From: Bradyrhizobium sp. AS23.2
GTDB lineage: Bacteria > Pseudomonadota > Alphaproteobacteria > Rhizobiales > Xanthobacteraceae
Reading direction: 5' to 3'
Assembly (NCBI RefSeq): GCF_001908185.1
Contig: NZ_LGHM01000108.1
Location: 1 to 60,213 of the forward strand
Length of the DNA: 60,213 nt
A program made the translations under genes and the position numbers. Of this stretch, positions 45,157 to 53,430 are shown one piece after another; the stretch's first letter is position 1; each line of letters opens with the position of its first letter. The notes beneath the pieces were generated by a model that was not told the origin of the DNA, ran no database searches, and saw only the letters and a program-made list of their open reading frames with translations.

Positions 45157-45390
45157 TCAGACGGCCTTGCTGCCGACGTCGGACCGGGCCGCGGTCGGCG
45201 CGGCATTGTGCTCGATGGACTTGGCCGGCTCGGGCTTGTCGGCGACCTTGTCGTCGTCCTGCATGCCCTTCTTGAACGCCTTGATGCCTTGCGCCACGTC
45301 ACCCATCAGATCCGAAATCTTGCCGCGGCCGAACAACAGCAGGACCACTGCGATCACCAGGATCCAGTGCCAAATGCTAAGTGAACCCAT
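45157..45390 (-). CDS. tatA: Sec-independent translocase TatA
   Basis: TatA forms the protein-conducting pore. From the ATG at 45390 the product is 77 residues, the usual size. The N-terminal helix SIWHWILVIAVVLLLFG is followed by the amphipathic helix with GKISDLMGDVAQGIKAFKKGM and a charged tail. A longer upstream start is unsupported. Confidence 0.95.
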   Translation of the reverse strand: MGSLSIWHWILVIAVVLLLFGRGKISDLMGDVAQGIKAFKKGMQDDDKVADKPEPAKSIEHNAAPTAARSDVGSKAV

Positions 45391-45557
45391 CCTGCAATCC
45401 TCCAAACGCGTATGGCCGGGGAGCCGGCCGATCTTCACCGAAACGTAGGCTTCGCAGGCCTCAAAAACAAGGACCAAGGCAGCGCCAATTCGCTGCTGGC
45501 GCTACGTAATCTGGCTAGTGTTAACCGGTCGCAGGGGGCCCGTAGAAGGCCGGGGCG

Positions 45558-46313
45558 TCACTCCTCGCCGCCGCCCTCACCACTCGCCTCGATGCTGCCT
45601 TCCGGCGGCGTCTCGGGCTCGACCGCAGGCGCCAGCGCCAGATCGAGGTCCTCACCGGGTTCCAGCGGGTCCTCGTCCTCGCGGAGCGTCGGGTCATCGG
45701 ACGGCGTGGGTACGCTGAAACCGGTCGGCAGGCGCGAATCCAGCAGGCCCGTGCCCTTCAGCTCCTCCAGGCCCGGCAGATCGCCGAGCTGTTCCAGCGT
45801 GAACTGCGACAGGAAGTCCTCGGTGGTTCCGAAGGTCAGCGGACGGCCCGGCGTCTTGCGACGGCCGCGCGGCTTGATCCAGCCGGTCTCCAGCAGCACG
45901 TCCAGCGTGCCCTTCGAGGTGACGACGCCGCGGATCTCCTCGATCTCGGCCCGCGTCACCGGCTGGTGATAGGCAATGATTGCCAGCACCTCGATCGCCG
46001 CGCGCGACAGGCGGCGGGTCTCGGTGCTCTCCCGCGTCATCAGCCAGGCGAGATCGCCGGCAGTGCGGAAGGTCCATTTGTTGGCGACCCGCACGAGATT
46101 CACGCCGCGAGAGGCATAATCGGCCTGCAGCTGCTCGAGCGCTGCCTTCACGTCCACGCCCTCCGGCATGCGCTTGGCCAGCGTCGCGGTGTCCAGCGGT
46201 TCATTCGAGGCGAACAGCAGCGCTTCCAGCAGCCGCAGTTCCTCGGGACGTGCCTGGGACTCGTTCTCCATCGGCTCGGCCTCTTCTACCCGCACTTCAG
46301 CCAGGCTCGCCAT
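45558..46313 (-). CDS. scpB: Segregation and condensation protein ScpB
   Basis: ScpB binds ScpA and SMC to form the bacterial condensin-like complex. From the ATG at 46313, preceded by GGAGG, the product is 251 residues. Two winged-helix domains are seen (RLLEALLFASNEPLDTATLAKRM and AIEVLAIIAYHQPVTRAEIEEIRG), with TLDVLLETGWIKPRGRRKTPGRP toward the second. The C-terminal tail is rich in Glu and Pro. It follows scpA by 21 bp. Confidence 0.95.
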   Translation of the reverse strand: MASLAEVRVEEAEPMENESQARPEELRLLEALLFASNEPLDTATLAKRMPEGVDVKAALEQLQADYASRGVNLVRVANKWTFRTAGDLAWLMTRESTETRRLSRAAIEVLAIIAYHQPVTRAEIEEIRGVVTSKGTLDVLLETGWIKPRGRRKTPGRPLTFGTTEDFLSQFTLEQLGDLPGLEELKGTGLLDSRLPTGFSVPTPSDDPTLREDEDPLEPGEDLDLALAPAVEPETPPEGSIEASGEGGGEE

Positions 46314-46334
46314 GGCAGATCCTCCTTCTTGCAC

Positions 46335-47174
46335 TTAACCGACCGGCGCATCGGGCGCAGGAGCTGCGTCCGGGACCGGTTTAGGACGCCCCTTCCGGAA
46401 ATAGATGGGCGCAAACGCCTCTTTCTGGTTCAGTTCGAGCTGACCTTCGCGCACCAGCTCGAGCGCGGCGGCGAAGCTCGAGGCGAACACCGTCGCGCGC
46501 TGCGTCGGATCGGCGACGTGCCGGATCAAAAAGTCGTCGAGAACGCCCCAGTCGTCCTGTTCGCTGATGCTGCCGACCAGCCGCTCCAGCGTGGCGCGCG
46601 CCTCGGCCAACGACCACACCGTACGCTTGGCCAGATGCACGCTCGCCAGCACGCGCGACTGGCGCTGCGAGGCATAGGCGGTGAGCAGATCGTAGAGCGT
46701 TGCCGTATATTTCGGATGCTTGATCTCGGCGATCTGCTCGGGCTCGCCGCGCGGGAAGATGTCGCGCAGCAATTGCTGCCTGTTCATCAGCCGGTTGGCG
46801 GCTTCGCGAATGGCTTCGAGCCGGCGCAGCCGGTTGGCGAGCGCGGTGGCCATCTCTTCCGCGCTCGGACCTTCCGCCGTCGGCGGCTCCGGCAGCAGCA
46901 GGCGCGACTTCAGGAAGGCGAGCCACGCCGCCATCACGAGGTAGTCGGCGGCAAGCTCAAGCCGGATCTTTCGCGCGGCTTCGATGAAGTGAAGATACTG
47001 GTCGGCCAGCGCCAGGATCGAGATCTTGGCGAGGTCGACCTTTTGCTGGCGCGCGAGTGCGAGCAGCAGGTCGAGCGGGCCTTCATAGCCCTCGACGTCC
47101 ACCACCAACGCCGGCTCACCCTCGGCGAGTTCTGCGGGCCGCCCGGTTTCGAACGATAGGATTTCTGCGGTCAT
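46335..47174 (-). CDS. scpA: Segregation and condensation protein ScpA
   Basis: ScpA is the kleisin bridging the SMC heads. From the ATG at 47174 the product is 279 residues. The N-terminal GYEGPLDLLLALARQQKVDLAKISI and YLVMAAWLAFLKSRLLLP are the kleisin core; the C-terminal FASSFAAALELVREGQLELNQKEAFAPIYFR is the winged-helix end. The start overlaps the stop of nagZ in an ATGA. An extended frame upstream of 47174 overlaps nagZ and is rejected. Confidence 0.95.
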   Translation of the reverse strand: MTAEILSFETGRPAELAEGEPALVVDVEGYEGPLDLLLALARQQKVDLAKISILALADQYLHFIEAARKIRLELAADYLVMAAWLAFLKSRLLLPEPPTAEGPSAEEMATALANRLRRLEAIREAANRLMNRQQLLRDIFPRGEPEQIAEIKHPKYTATLYDLLTAYASQRQSRVLASVHLAKRTVWSLAEARATLERLVGSISEQDDWGVLDDFLIRHVADPTQRATVFASSFAAALELVREGQLELNQKEAFAPIYFRKGRPKPVPDAAPAPDAPVG

Positions 47175-48199
47175 GCGGATGCCGTGTTTGCCCGTGCGAT
47201 CAATGCGTCCAGTTCGGCGCGTGCGGCCGCCCGGTCGAACGGCTGCGGCGGCTTGCGCGCGGCGAGCGCAGCGTTGGCCCGCTCCAGCGCCCTGCCCGAC
47301 AGTTCGGGTGTCTGGCCGGCGACCTCGCGCATCTCCTCGATGTTGCCGTTGCAATGCAGGGCCATGTCGCAACCGGCCGCGAAGATGGCGCGGGTCCGTT
47401 CAGCAATGCTTCCCGCCAGCGCGTTCATCGACACGTCATCACTCATTAACAAACCCTGGAACCCGATTGCGCCGCGAATCACCTGAGCAATCATTGTCGC
47501 AGATGTCGTCGCCGGATGGGCGGCGTCGACGGCGCTAAACACAACATGTGCAGTCATGGCCATCGGCAGGTCCGCAAGCGGCTTGAACGCCGCGAAGTCG
47601 GTCCGTTCGAGTTCGTCCCTGGGTGTATCGACCGTCGGCAGCTTGAAATGGGTATCGGCGGTGGCACGTCCATGGCCGGGAATGTGCTTGAGAACCGGCA
47701 GCACGCCGCCCTGCTCCAGACCCTCGGTGACCGCGCGGGCAATCGCCGCGACCTTGTCAGGTGAGGTGCCATAGGCCCGGTTGCCAATGACGGCATCGGC
47801 GCCCGGTACCGGCACGTCGGCCAGCGGCAAGCAGTCTACCGTGATGCCAAGATCAGCGAGATCGGCCGCGATCAGCCGCGCACTGAGGCGCGCAGCGGTC
47901 AGCCCGAGAGCCGAATCAGTGTCGTACAAGGTCGCGAAAATGGCGCCCGGCGGATAGGCCGGCCAATGCGGCGGCCCCAGCCGCTGCACCCGTCCGCCCT
48001 CCTGGTCGATCAGGACAGGAGCGTCGGCGGCGCCCGCCACCGCCCGCAATTCCGCAACTAATGCAGCAACTTGAGCTGGAGTCTCGACGTTGCGCTTGAA
48101 GAGGATGAAACCCCACGGGCGCTCCGCACGGATAAACTCCCGCTCTGCGGCGGTCAGTTCCGTTCCGGATACGCCGGTAATGAAGGCCCGCGTGCTCAT
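47171..48199 (-). CDS. nagZ: Beta-N-acetylglucosaminidase NagZ
   Basis: NagZ removes N-acetylglucosamine from anhydro-muropeptides during cell-wall recycling. The 342-residue GH3 enzyme has the mobile loop motif KHIPGHGRATADTHFKLP and the nucleophile in MSDDVSMNAL. No signal peptide is seen, as expected for a cytosolic recycling enzyme. It lies 46 bp from the SPOR gene and overlaps scpA. Confidence 0.94.
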   Translation of the reverse strand: MSTRAFITGVSGTELTAAEREFIRAERPWGFILFKRNVETPAQVAALVAELRAVAGAADAPVLIDQEGGRVQRLGPPHWPAYPPGAIFATLYDTDSALGLTAARLSARLIAADLADLGITVDCLPLADVPVPGADAVIGNRAYGTSPDKVAAIARAVTEGLEQGGVLPVLKHIPGHGRATADTHFKLPTVDTPRDELERTDFAAFKPLADLPMAMTAHVVFSAVDAAHPATTSATMIAQVIRGAIGFQGLLMSDDVSMNALAGSIAERTRAIFAAGCDMALHCNGNIEEMREVAGQTPELSGRALERANAALAARKPPQPFDRAAARAELDALIARANTASA

Positions 48200-48245
48200 A
48201 ACGGCCGATTAACCCTGCCCTGCGGGAGGGTCAAGGAAACGGCCG

Positions 48246-49823
48246 TTAATTCCTCTGGACGAAGCAGGCGGACAGGCCCGCCGACTTGAGGCTGTTGCAA
48301 GCCTGCGTCGCCTCCTCGGCCGAACCATACGGCCCGGCGAAGGCGCGGTAGACGATTCCCTTGCCCTTGTCGGAGAGATCGACCCGCTTGACCACCGGCG
48401 CGCGAGAGCCAAGCACGCTGCCATACTTGCTCTGAAGCACCCGGTAGGAGGCGTGGGCACTTTCCTCGGTCTGCTGCGAGGACACCTGCACGATGTAACC
48501 GCCACCGCTGCTCGCGGGCGCAACCTGCGTCGGGTTGGTCGCAGCCATCCGCTGCGGCTCCGCCGCGGGCGCCGATTGCGGCGCCAACGACAGCGGCGGC
48601 TGGTTGGCGCTGGCATTGGCCGAGGTCGGCGGATTGCGCGGCGCAGCCGATGCCGCGGGCGCGGCAACGGGCTTCGGCGGAGTTCCCGACCTGGCAGCCG
48701 CCGCGGCTTGCGGGGCGGTGCTGTCAGTCTGATCGCCCTTCACCGCAACAGTCCTGATCGGGCGCGGCGTGTTGGCCGGCAGGGTGCCGTTGCCCGGGAC
48801 CGGCCCCGCACTTGGAGGCAGCACCGTGGACGGCGAGACGCTCGCCACCGGCGGCGGGTTCGCGTTTGGGTTCAACGGCGGGAACACCACGCGAGGACCG
48901 CTCGCCTTGGCATTGACGTCGACAGGCGCCTCTTCGCGCGGCACGATCTTCTCGGAGCCGTCGCCGCTTGCCATGCGATCCGGCACCTTGGCCGAGGAGT
49001 CCGTCGGCGCCGGCACGATCTTGGTCGGGGTGTTGTCGGCCTTGATGATCGGCGGCTCACCGCTGCGGGGCGAGCCCACATAGGTCTTGTAGGCGAAGGC
49101 AGCCCCCGTGCCGACCACGGCAAGCGCCAGGATCGCCGCGACCGTCATCATGCCGCCGCGCTGCTTCTTCGGCTCGTCGAGATCGGCCTCGGGATAGTCG
49201 CTCTGGAACGCGTAAGGATCGTCCGGATAGGCCGGATCGCGCTGGTAGTCCTGCTCGCCCGCTTCGAGCTTGCCGTAGAGCGCGTCGTCGTAGCGCGACG
49301 GATCGGGCTGCTGATACGGCTCCTGATAGGCTTGCTCCTGGTAAGCCTGATCGTGCTGCTGGTAAGCCTGCCCCTGATGGGCCTGACCTTGATAAGCGTG
49401 ATCCTGATAGGCCTGCGGTTGATGGAAATCACGCGCGGGCGCCGTCGGCTGGGCTGAATAGCGCTGCAATGGATGAACCGGGTTCACAGAGCTGGGATAG
49501 TCGGGCTCCGGCGCGGATGCCGGCTGCGGCTGCACATTGGCGCGCCGCATCCATGAGGGCGGACCGGGCGGAGGCGCAACTGCCGGCTCGGCATAGTCCT
49601 GCTGATAGTCGTCGTGCTGATAGTCGTCTGCTTGATAGCTCTGTGCGGGCACAGGTGCCGCCGGAGGCTGCGTGCCGGGCCGCGCCTGCGCCGCGAAAGG
49701 ATCGGTCTGTCCGATCAGGCGGGCAAGTTCGGCCAAGGGGTCGTTTTCCGTCTTCCCATGCTGATCGCCACCGCGACCATAGTCATCGGAAGGAAACGGT
49801 CTGTGCTGATATCGTTCGGCCAT
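48246..49823 (-). CDS. Membrane-anchored SPOR-domain protein
   Basis: From the ATG at 49823 (MAERYQHRPFPSDDYGRGGD) the product is 525 residues. An N-terminal cytoplasmic region is rich in Gln and Tyr (for example YQGQAHQGQAYQQHDQAYQE). A membrane helix follows (MMTVAAILALAVVGTGAAFAY), then a long Pro/Ala/Ser-rich periplasmic linker and a C-terminal SPOR domain (GGGYIVQVSSQQTEESAHAS ... GLSACFVQRN) that binds denuded septal glycan. A role in division, like FtsN or DedD, is likely. An alternative start 17 codons up is possible. Confidence 0.88.
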   Translation of the reverse strand: MAERYQHRPFPSDDYGRGGDQHGKTENDPLAELARLIGQTDPFAAQARPGTQPPAAPVPAQSYQADDYQHDDYQQDYAEPAVAPPPGPPSWMRRANVQPQPASAPEPDYPSSVNPVHPLQRYSAQPTAPARDFHQPQAYQDHAYQGQAHQGQAYQQHDQAYQEQAYQEPYQQPDPSRYDDALYGKLEAGEQDYQRDPAYPDDPYAFQSDYPEADLDEPKKQRGGMMTVAAILALAVVGTGAAFAYKTYVGSPRSGEPPIIKADNTPTKIVPAPTDSSAKVPDRMASGDGSEKIVPREEAPVDVNAKASGPRVVFPPLNPNANPPPVASVSPSTVLPPSAGPVPGNGTLPANTPRPIRTVAVKGDQTDSTAPQAAAAARSGTPPKPVAAPAASAAPRNPPTSANASANQPPLSLAPQSAPAAEPQRMAATNPTQVAPASSGGGYIVQVSSQQTEESAHASYRVLQSKYGSVLGSRAPVVKRVDLSDKGKGIVYRAFAGPYGSAEEATQACNSLKSAGLSACFVQRN

Positions 49824-49962
49824 CGTGATGATGCGTCCCTTCGGGAAAGCCGCGCGCCCCCTCGACTCAGGCACGGCTTTCGTCCCACAAGGCTTTCAAC
49901 CAAGTCTAAGCGTACCGGCTTCTGCCGGTTACCCCGAATTCCCTTAAGTAGTTCGCCCCAAA

Positions 49963-51753
49963 CTACCGCATCTCGTCCGGAGCATGGACGCCGAGGATGG
50001 CGAGGCCCGATGCCAGGACAGAGACGACGCCCTGGACCATAGCCAGCCGCGCCTTCGTAAGCTCTGCATCATTATTGATAATGAAGCGTAAATAGGGCAA
50101 ATCGCGCCCCTTCGTCCAAAGCGCGTGAAATTCGCTAGCTAAATCATAGAGATAAAAGGCAATTCGGTGCGGTTCGTGGGCACTTGCTGCCGCTTCCAGC
50201 ATGCGCGGATAAATTGCGAGACGCTTGAGAAGGTCGAGCTCCACCGGGTCCGACAGCCGCTCCACCGCCGACTCGCTGAGCCAGGCGATGCGCTTGCCAG
50301 CATCCTCCGGGAGCTCCGGAAACACCTCGGTCCGCGCGTTGCGGAAGATCGAGTGGCCGCGGGCGTGGCCGTATTGAACGTAGAACACCGGGTTGTCGCG
50401 CGACTGCTCCATGACCTTGGCGAGATCAAAATCCAGCACCGCGTCGTTCTTGCGGTAGAGCATCATGAAGCGCACGGCGTCCTGACCGACTTCATCCACC
50501 ACCTCACGCAAGGTGACGAAGTCCCCGGAGCGCTTGGACATTTTCACTGGTTCGCCGTTGCGGAGCAGCTTGACGAGCTGGACGATCTTGACGTCGAGCG
50601 CCCCCTTGCCGGAGGTTGTCGCCTTCACCGCTGCCTGCATGCGCTTGATGTAGCCGCCATGGTCGGCGCCCCACACGTCGATCATCTCGGCGAAGCCGCG
50701 GTCGAACTTGTTCTTGTGGTAGGCGATGTCGGACGCGAAGTAGGTGTAGGAATTGTCCGACTTGATCAGCGGACGGTCGACATCGTCGCCGTAGGCCGTC
50801 GCCTTGAACAGCAACTGCTCGCGGTCTTCCCAGTCCTCCACTGGCGCGCCCTTCGGCGGCGGCAGGCGGCCCTCATAAATGTCGCCCTTGGCGCGCAGGA
50901 ACTCGATCGTTTGGGCGACCTTGTTGTTGCCGTTCTCGATCAGCGAGCGCTCCGAGAAGAACACGTCGTGACGGATGTTGAGGGCGGCGAGATCGTCCTT
51001 GATCTCGTCCATCATCATCGCGATCGCCTTGGCGCGAACCGTCGGCAGCCACTCGGCTTCCGTCATCGCGAGGAGCTTGTCGCCATGCTCCTTCGCCAGC
51101 GCTGCGCCCACCGGCTTCAGATAGTCGCCCGGATAGAGGCCTTCCGGGATAGCGCCGATATCCTCGCCAAGCGCCTCGCGATACCTGAGAAACGCGGAAC
51201 GTGCGAGCACGTCGACCTGGGCGCCGGCGTCGTTGATGTAGTATTCGCGCGTGACGTCGTGGCCGCCGAACTGGAGCAGGCTCGCCAGCGCGTCGCCGAA
51301 CACTGCACCACGGCAATGGCCGACATGCATCGGCCCGGTCGGGTTGGCCGAGACATATTCAACGTTGACCTTGGAGCCGCCCCGGACGCGGCCGTAATCG
51401 GCTCCCTCGCCCAGCACTGTGCGCAGCGCCTCCGCCCAGGCGGCAGGCTTCAGCGTCAGGTTGATGAAGCCGGGGCCGGCGACATCCACCTTGGCGATCA
51501 GCGGGTCCGCGCGCAGCCGCTCGGCAATCTGCTCGGCGAGGTCGCGCGGCTTTGCCTTTGCCTCTTTGGCAAGCACCATGGCGGCGTTGGTCGCCATGTC
51601 ACCATGGGAGGGATCGCGCGGCGGCTCGACCACCACGCGCGAGAAATCGATGCCCTCGGGCCAGTTGGCTTCCGCCGCGAGCGTACGGCAGGCGGCGTGC
51701 ACGCGCGCGAGCACGTCGGCGAACAGATGCAGCGATGAGGATGTGTCGGGCAT
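49963..51753 (-). CDS. argS: Arginyl-tRNA synthetase
   Basis: ArgRS charges tRNA-Arg. The product of 596 residues has the class I HIGH-like motif (VSANPTGPMHVGHCRGAVFGD) and KMSK (KMSKRSGDFVTL), with an N-terminal tRNA-binding domain and the anticodon-binding C-terminus (YLYDLASEFHALW). It begins 9 bp after dgt ends and is likely to be in one transcript with it. Confidence 0.97.
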   Translation of the reverse strand: MPDTSSSLHLFADVLARVHAACRTLAAEANWPEGIDFSRVVVEPPRDPSHGDMATNAAMVLAKEAKAKPRDLAEQIAERLRADPLIAKVDVAGPGFINLTLKPAAWAEALRTVLGEGADYGRVRGGSKVNVEYVSANPTGPMHVGHCRGAVFGDALASLLQFGGHDVTREYYINDAGAQVDVLARSAFLRYREALGEDIGAIPEGLYPGDYLKPVGAALAKEHGDKLLAMTEAEWLPTVRAKAIAMMMDEIKDDLAALNIRHDVFFSERSLIENGNNKVAQTIEFLRAKGDIYEGRLPPPKGAPVEDWEDREQLLFKATAYGDDVDRPLIKSDNSYTYFASDIAYHKNKFDRGFAEMIDVWGADHGGYIKRMQAAVKATTSGKGALDVKIVQLVKLLRNGEPVKMSKRSGDFVTLREVVDEVGQDAVRFMMLYRKNDAVLDFDLAKVMEQSRDNPVFYVQYGHARGHSIFRNARTEVFPELPEDAGKRIAWLSESAVERLSDPVELDLLKRLAIYPRMLEAAASAHEPHRIAFYLYDLASEFHALWTKGRDLPYLRFIINNDAELTKARLAMVQGVVSVLASGLAILGVHAPDEMR

Positions 51754-51762
51754 GGGCGCCGC

Positions 51763-52972
51763 CTAACGCAAATCCGGGGTCGAGTCAAAGAGCCGCTGGT
51801 GCTCGGTCAGGGCGAAACGGTCGGTCATTCCGGCAATGAAATTGCCGATCCGACGGGCCCGGTCACCCTCATTGTCCGCCTCGGCCCCCATCAACCATTC
51901 CGGCGGCAGCTCGTCCGGCGATTTCAGGTATTTGGCGAACAGGTCGAACAGGATCTGCTCCGCCTCCCCCATCACCCGCATCACCCGCTTGTGGCGGTAC
52001 ATGTGTTGGTACAGGAAACGCTTGATGGCAGCCTCCTCCTCGGCGACCTCGGCAGGGAACGAGATCAGCGCCCTACTCTGCTGGCGCACGTCCTGGGCCG
52101 ATTGCGGCTTGACGTCGGCGAGGTTCTTCTGCGCCTCCGCAAACACCGCGCCGATCAGGTGCGAGATCAGCTCGCGCACCAGTTCGGCGCCGCGCCGGAC
52201 GTCTTCGAGATCGGGATAATGCGCTGATGTCTCGGCGATGATCTCGGCCGTGAGCGGCATCACCTTGAGATCGTCGAGATGGAACAGGCCGGCGCGCAGA
52301 CCGTCGTCGATGTCGTGGGCGTCATAGGCGATGTCGTCGGCGATCGCGGCGACCTGCGCCTCGAGCGAGGCGAAGCTCGACAATTCGAGATCATAGGTCT
52401 TGATGTAGTCGGCGATCCCAACGGGAACGCCATGCGCGCGATAGCGCCCGACCGGCGCGCCGCTGCGATCCGTCAGTGGACCGTTGTGCTTGACGATCCC
52501 TTCCAGCGACTCCCAGGTCAGGTTCAGCCCGTCGAACTCGGGATAGCGGTGCTCCAGCGCGGCGACGACGCGCAGGGTCTGGGCGTTGTGGTCGAAGCCG
52601 CCAAAATCCTTCAGGCAGGCATCAAGCGCACGTTCACCGGCATGGCCGAAGGGCGGATGGCCGAGATCATGGGCGAGTGCGAGGGTCTCGGTGAGGTCCT
52701 CGTCGAGCCCAAGCTGCCGGGCCAGAGCCCGGGCGATTTGCGCCACCTCCAGCGAATGGGTCAGCCGGGTGCGGTAGTGGTCGCCCTCATGGAACACGAA
52801 CACCTGGGTCTTGTACTTCAGGCGGCGGAACGCGGTGGAATGGATCACCCGGTCGCAATCCCGCCGGAACGGGCTGCGGGTTCGGCTCGGCGGCTCAGCG
52901 ACCAGCCGGCCGCGGCTGCGATCGGGGTCGCAGGCATAGGGCGCGCGGGGGGGCTGCCATTCCGACGGACAC
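51763..52972 (-). CDS. dgt: dGTP triphosphohydrolase-like protein, 5' end apparently frameshifted
   Basis: This HD-domain phosphohydrolase hydrolyses dGTP or other dNTPs. The metal ligands are in TRLTHSLEVAQIARALAR and LALAHDLGHPPFGHAGERAL. As given, the frame is open only from about a GTG at 52848. Seven G (C on the coding strand) at 52947-52953 put the expected N-terminus, MSVGMAAP then RAPYACDPDRSRG, in two frames. With six, a start at GTG 52972 or ATG 52960 gives a product of about 402 residues. This is probably a base-call error. argS follows 9 bp later. Confidence 0.85.
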
Positions 52973-53095
52973 GGCGAATTTAGTCCCTATCCATTTGATT
53001 CTGCGTATGGTGGCACTTAACTATGTCGGGCGCGGGATACCAAATGAATTGGGCAAGTGAACTTGGTATGACCGCGGGACTATCGGAGACCAACG

Positions 53096-53425
53096 ATGAC
53101 GACTGCCGTGACCATCAGTGACCGGGCCGCACGCCGGATTGGGGAGATCCTCAAGGGCGAGGGGTCGGGCGCGATGCTGCGCATCTCCGTCGAGGGCGGT
53201 GGCTGCTCCGGTTTCCAATATAAGTTCGATATCGACCGCGACCGCACCGACGACGATCTCGTGATCGAGCAGGACAATGCGGTGGTGCTGGTCGATTCCG
53301 CCTCGCAGCCATTCCTGGCGGGATCGCAGGTCGATTTCGTCGACGATCTGATCGGCGCCTCGTTCCGGGTCAACAATCCCAACGCGACGGCGTCCTGCGG
53401 CTGCGGGACCAGCTTCTCTATCTGA
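53096..53425 (+). CDS. erpA: Iron-sulfur cluster insertion protein ErpA
   Basis: An A-type carrier that delivers Fe-S clusters. The product of 109 residues has the three conserved cysteines: one in EGGGCSGFQYKF and two in ASCGCGTSF. It is divergent from dgt and convergent with the hybrid kinase gene. Length and pattern are typical of HesB/IscA proteins. Confidence 0.93.
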   Translation: MTTAVTISDRAARRIGEILKGEGSGAMLRISVEGGGCSGFQYKFDIDRDRTDDDLVIEQDNAVVLVDSASQPFLAGSQVDFVDDLIGASFRVNNPNATASCGCGTSFSI

Positions 53426-53430
53426 TAGGC

